Shown here: positions 60,907-64,000 of the stretch, in pieces
Layout: each line of letters opens with the position of its first letter
Position numbering within the stretch: the stretch's first letter is position 1
NCBI GenBank assembly: GCA_009760855.2
Contig: WPIO01000031.1
Span: forward strand, 2,235,001 to 2,299,000
Length of the DNA stretch: 64,000 bases
Source of the DNA: Cristatella mucedo
Taxonomy: Eukaryota; Bryozoa; Phylactolaemata; Cristatellidae
Direction of reading: 5' to 3'
The notes under the pieces: model-generated
Told to the model about the DNA's origin: nothing
Seen by the model: only the letters and a program-made list of their open reading frames with translations
Databases searched by the model: none
Translations under genes and position numbers: made by a program

Positions 60907-61560
60907 GTGGAGAACTCCGCGATGCGATCGTCTGCCAGGACAAACGCGAGAGAGCTGGCAGCACCGCCCGTGAGCTGGCGCGCAAGGAGAGGCGTCTTCG
61001 CACTACGGCCGGTGTTTTTTTTATCGCGCTTAATTCGGAGGCGTGCAAAGCAAGTGTCCTTCAAACTGGAACCCGGGCCGCCAGTACAGGCGGCTACGCA
61101 GCCGGGGAGCGAAGTTGGCCGCCTACTTCTTGCGAGCGACACCGCCGCGGGCATGCGGCGCTTTCTCATTGAACCGGGCTCGGCCATTAATACCCTCCCT
61201 CTGAACGATGCCGAGAAGCAATGCCCCGCCCCGGCTCATCTAACCATCAGGCCGCTAATGGCTCTTTAATTGTGGTGTGCGGCGGACGACTCTTCAATTT
61301 GAGCCGAAGGGTTCGCCAGAGTTTCTCTTGGGTTTTCTCGGTGCATCTTCTGCATCGAATCTTCTCTTAGGCGCCGATTTTCTCGCTCGTTTCGGACTCA
61401 CGTCGACCTCGAGCAGCGGTCTCCTCGCGGCGGTCGCATTCAGCTTCGCAAGCAGTGCGAAAGCTCATTTCATCCGCTGCGCCTTGTCGCCTCTGCTTAA
61501 TCCCTTCGACTCTACGCGCCAACTAAGAAGCTTTGCTTTGCTTTGTTAATTCCCGAGCAT
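60907..61560 (+). mobile_element. Ty3/gypsy pol relic: protease region
   Basis: Plus-strand frames give GRLLLASDTAAGMRRFLIEP followed by GSAINTLPL, the retropepsin region in which the active-site D-[ST]-G has become E-P-G, and then NLLLGADFLARFGL, the ILG(A/T)DFL motif that closes Ty3/gypsy proteases. The frame breaks between them. The downstream reverse transcriptase and RNase H are missing. Confidence 0.7.
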
Positions 61561-61879
61561 TGCGCCACTCGGAAACACGTCTTGGCGCCGATCAAAAGTT
61601 CGATTGGCCACCACGTCGCCAAAAGCAGGCGCCTGGCTCCCGACCGCCGGAAAGAGCAGCTCGCGCCGAATCCGAGCGCTCGCCGCAGCCGGTAATCGTA
61701 GAGAGCCCTAGGAGAGCGAGTAAGCCAGCCCTCTCCATCTTGTGCCGACAAAGGACGGTGACTGGTGCCTTTGCCTTGACCATCGTGCTTCGAGTCATAA
61801 CACCGTAAGCCAGACGCTAATCTTGCACCCGCTGCTCCAAGCGACTGCGCATTTGTCCTACGCGTCAGGTGTGACGTCA

Positions 61880-62063
61880 GGTGAGCTGTGATGGCACACT
61901 AGGTAAGGCGGTTGCTTTCACGACCTCGGCCACGAGGTCGTGGGTTCGATTCCTGCGGTGGGCGATTCTTTATCGCCAATACAAGCGGTGGTGATAACCG
62001 TAAAGGCTCTTTTGTCGCTATACAAAAAGAGGCTGTTTAATCAGATAGGATTTATTTTTTTTT
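61880..62063 (+). mobile_element. tRNA-derived SINE inserted in the gypsy relic
   Basis: Full family structure: ggtgagctgtgatggcacac, hairpin cacgacctcggccacgaggtcgtg, B box gggttcgattcc, body, and t-rich tail. The flanks tacgcgtcagg (61,859) and tacgcgtcaagg (62,065) look like a target-site duplication. Confidence 0.85.
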
Positions 62064-62179
62064 ACGCGTCAAGGCGGCGTTTCCAAAAATCGACCTCGCG
62101 AGGGCCCGAGCACGCATCGCATGCCAACGCGCCGATGTAACCCTGCTATATCGAACGTATTATTATTATCATTATTACG

Positions 62180-62440
62180 CCTCGACGCCAGTCGGGCAGC
62201 TTCCCTACCCGTCGGTTCGGCTACGCGCACGTCGACCTCGTTGGTTCGCTACCGCATTCCGACGGTGCTACACATTTCCTTACGGCTGTCGACCGCTTTA
62301 AGCGCTGGCCTGAAGCGTTTCCTCTGGCCGACATGTCCGCGTCCACCGTCGCAAAAGAATTTTTGTTGGCGGTCGGAAGTCACGCTACGGCGTCCCCGAG
62401 CTGCTGGCATCCGATAGCGGAGGACAACTCTAACCGCTAC
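62180..62440 (+). mobile_element. Ty3/gypsy pol relic: integrase core
   Basis: One frame reads FGYAHVDLVGSLPHSDGAT, then HFLTAVDRFKRWPEAFPLAD, then GVPELLASDSGGQL with one frameshift: the first two acidic residues of the D-D-E integrase core in their usual setting. No E region follows. Confidence 0.75.
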
Positions 62441-62564
62441 TGCGGCAGCGACTCGCGAAGGCCACGGGAGCGCGGCGCGTCAGTACGACCGCCCACCCAC
62501 CACCCAACCGCTAGCGGTGCGCTAGAGCGCCTACGCCGGCAGCTCAAGCCGGTGTTCAATGTAG

Positions 62565-63350
62565 TTTGAAGTTCTTCCCGACTGCACGTACGCGATAGCA
62601 AGCACACACGCCGAAGCGGGTCCACAAAGGCGTATACGGCGTATACGGCTGGCGCCCGCGGCGCTCTCTCTACCGAGCGAAGCCATCCTGCCGCCCCCCC
62701 CCCCGCCGCCCGCCAGCGTCCGGACTGCCGCCGCACCGCGCCGAGCCTTGCCTACACCGGTAGCCGCGGGTATCGGAGGCCGCCCCAAAGCGACTCGAGG
62801 ACGACTTTTCGGTTCCACCCATTTGCATCTAAGCGGTTTCACGTACTATCGAACTCTCTCTTCAAAGTTAGTTTTTCAACTTTCCCTCACCGTACTTGTT
62901 CGTCAACGGTCTCGTACCAGTATTTAGCCTTGGATAGAGCTTACCGCACGCTTTGGGGGCTGCACTCCCAAGCAACTTGACTCAGCGGTCGCTCAGAGGA
63001 CCGCCGACGCCCGTCCGCAAAGGCCCGACACCCGCTGCGAGAAGCCCCGTTCAGGAGTACTCGCAAAGACGTGAAGCGACGCCGGAGCTTTCGACTGCAG
63101 CTCGCTTGTATTCAAACGACTAGGCCGAAGTGAAGAAGGTGAGCTCAGCGAGGACAGAAACCTCGCACAGAGCGAAAGGGCGAAAGCCCAATGGTGATCG
63201 AGCGAGAAATTTGAAGGCCGACGTATCTTGTAGTTTAAAAATCTCCCCGACTTCGCGTACGCGATAACGCGCAAAACACCAAAGCGGGTTCACGGAGACG
63301 TATGCTCAAGCGACACACAATCCGCCATCTTCGCGGTGCAAGGCGCTGCC
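62565..63350. repeat. Dispersed direct repeat pair
   Basis: 62,565-62,640 (gtagtttgaagttcttcccgactgcacgtacgcgatagc...) and 63,228-63,305 (gtagtttaaaaatctccccgacttcgcgtacgcgataac...) are homologous and in the same orientation, about 660 bp apart. They could be two ends of a small element. Confidence 0.6.
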
Positions 63351-63424
63351 CCGCTGGCTTCTCGGAATCCGAACCGGAACGAACCGATCCGGAACGGAAC
63401 GGAGAAACGTGAAATCGGCCACTA

Positions 63425-63600
63425 ATCGGCAGCAGTGCACGGGACGGAGGCATTTATGGCCTTGCTATTAGCGCTGCGGCCAGTTTATGGCCTTGTTTGT
63501 TTCCGCTACGGCCGGCGCGTGGCCAAGCGGAGTTTATGGCGCTGCTGCTGGTTCATGGACCATGCCAGTTTATGGGGAAATGGTTTATGAGGATGAGTAG
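63425..63600. repeat. Short interspersed agtttatggc units
   Basis: The phrase (a/g)gtttatgg(c/g) recurs five times between 63,452 and 63,588 with irregular spacing in GC-rich sequence. Confidence 0.5.
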
Positions 63601-63789
63601 CGGCCTGCAGAGGCGGCGAGCCACTCGAGTATGCGGTAGTGCGGGCCGCGCTTCTGCTATCACCCGTTCGCGAAGTCGATGGCGCGGTCCTCTTTTGACT
63701 GTCCGACTTTCCTGTCCTCGTTTGTTCGCAGCCTGCATGCCCTGACTGCGGATGGCGAGACTTGATAGAACTGGCCGAAGTCAGCATTG

Positions 63790-63890
63790 AACGACACTTG
63801 CTTTTACAGCGAATGTAAAGTGCCTAGAAAGAGAAGGAGCTCTTTCTATAACAAACATTATTATTATTATTATTATTATTGTTATTCGAA
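63790..63890 (+). mobile_element. LINE 3' end (family 2) with (ATT)n tail
   Basis: ttttacagcgaatgtaaagtgcctagaaagagaaggagctctttctataacaaacattattatt: the usual 3' end with an internal deletion. Confidence 0.8.
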
Positions 63891-64000
63891 CGCCGACGGA
63901 GGGCACAACGGCTGCGTTCTGGGCGCTGTTGGCGCCCGCGAGAATGCACGTCTCTTTGAGACCACTTCGGCGTTGTGCGCTTTGTCGCGAACGAGCGATT

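Overview
The window looks like nuclear DNA of a metazoan, probably an invertebrate; the species cannot be named from the sequence. The evidence is spliceosomal exons with GT-AG (and at least one GC-AG) introns, non-LTR retrotransposons with L2/CR1-type protein tails, tRNA-derived SINEs, Tigger/pogo-like and Ty3/gypsy remnants, and long (GT)n, (AT)n and (TAA)n microsatellites. No bacterial-type operon, rRNA gene or CRISPR array is visible.

The main content is one very large gene on the minus strand. It starts at an ATG at 50,493 and runs off the left edge below position 1,855. I read about 32 coding exons whose splice phases join without a break (about 4.7 kb of coding sequence, about 1,565 codons). 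The order is an N-terminal zinc ribbon (CxxC...CxxC), a long low-complexity linker, a CBM20-like module (23.6-17.7 kb) and an all-helical arm (16.5-1.9 kb). This is the N-terminal architecture of RNF213/mysterin, the giant AAA+ E3 ubiquitin ligase. The AAA+ core, RING and RZ finger would lie beyond the left edge. Splice-by-splice continuity supports one gene; the RNF213 identity rests on domain order and remembered similarity, not on a search.

The linker (48.8 to about 27 kb) is the striking part. Its exons fall into families A-F that recur two or three times, in the order D-C-B-A-E-F. Every linker exon from the zinc-ribbon exon's donor to exon F2 is flanked by phase-1 introns and is a multiple of three long, so blocks can be copied without breaking the frame. 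The block at 27.5-32.7 kb is repeated at 41.6-46.3 kb, part of it almost base for base. A third, older copy lies at 33.4-37.4 kb, and one exon copy (D') is visibly dead. The linker is also peppered with LINE ends, SINE relics and CA/GT microsatellites.

From about 50.8 kb rightwards no host gene is recognised. The sequence becomes GC- and CpG-richer and is dominated by mobile DNA: a plus-strand LINE reverse-transcriptase relic with another LINE 3' end nested in it (50.9-51.45 kb), a 162/122-bp tandem repeat next to LTR-like ends (55.3-56.65 kb), a decayed Tigger-type transposon (57.3-59.1 kb), a Ty3/gypsy pol relic (60.9-62.5 kb) split by a SINE, and short repeats to the end. The left half of the gene's introns holds two LINE families, a DNA transposon deletion derivative with terminal inverted repeats (12.4-12.9 kb) and several copies of the same tRNA-derived SINE.
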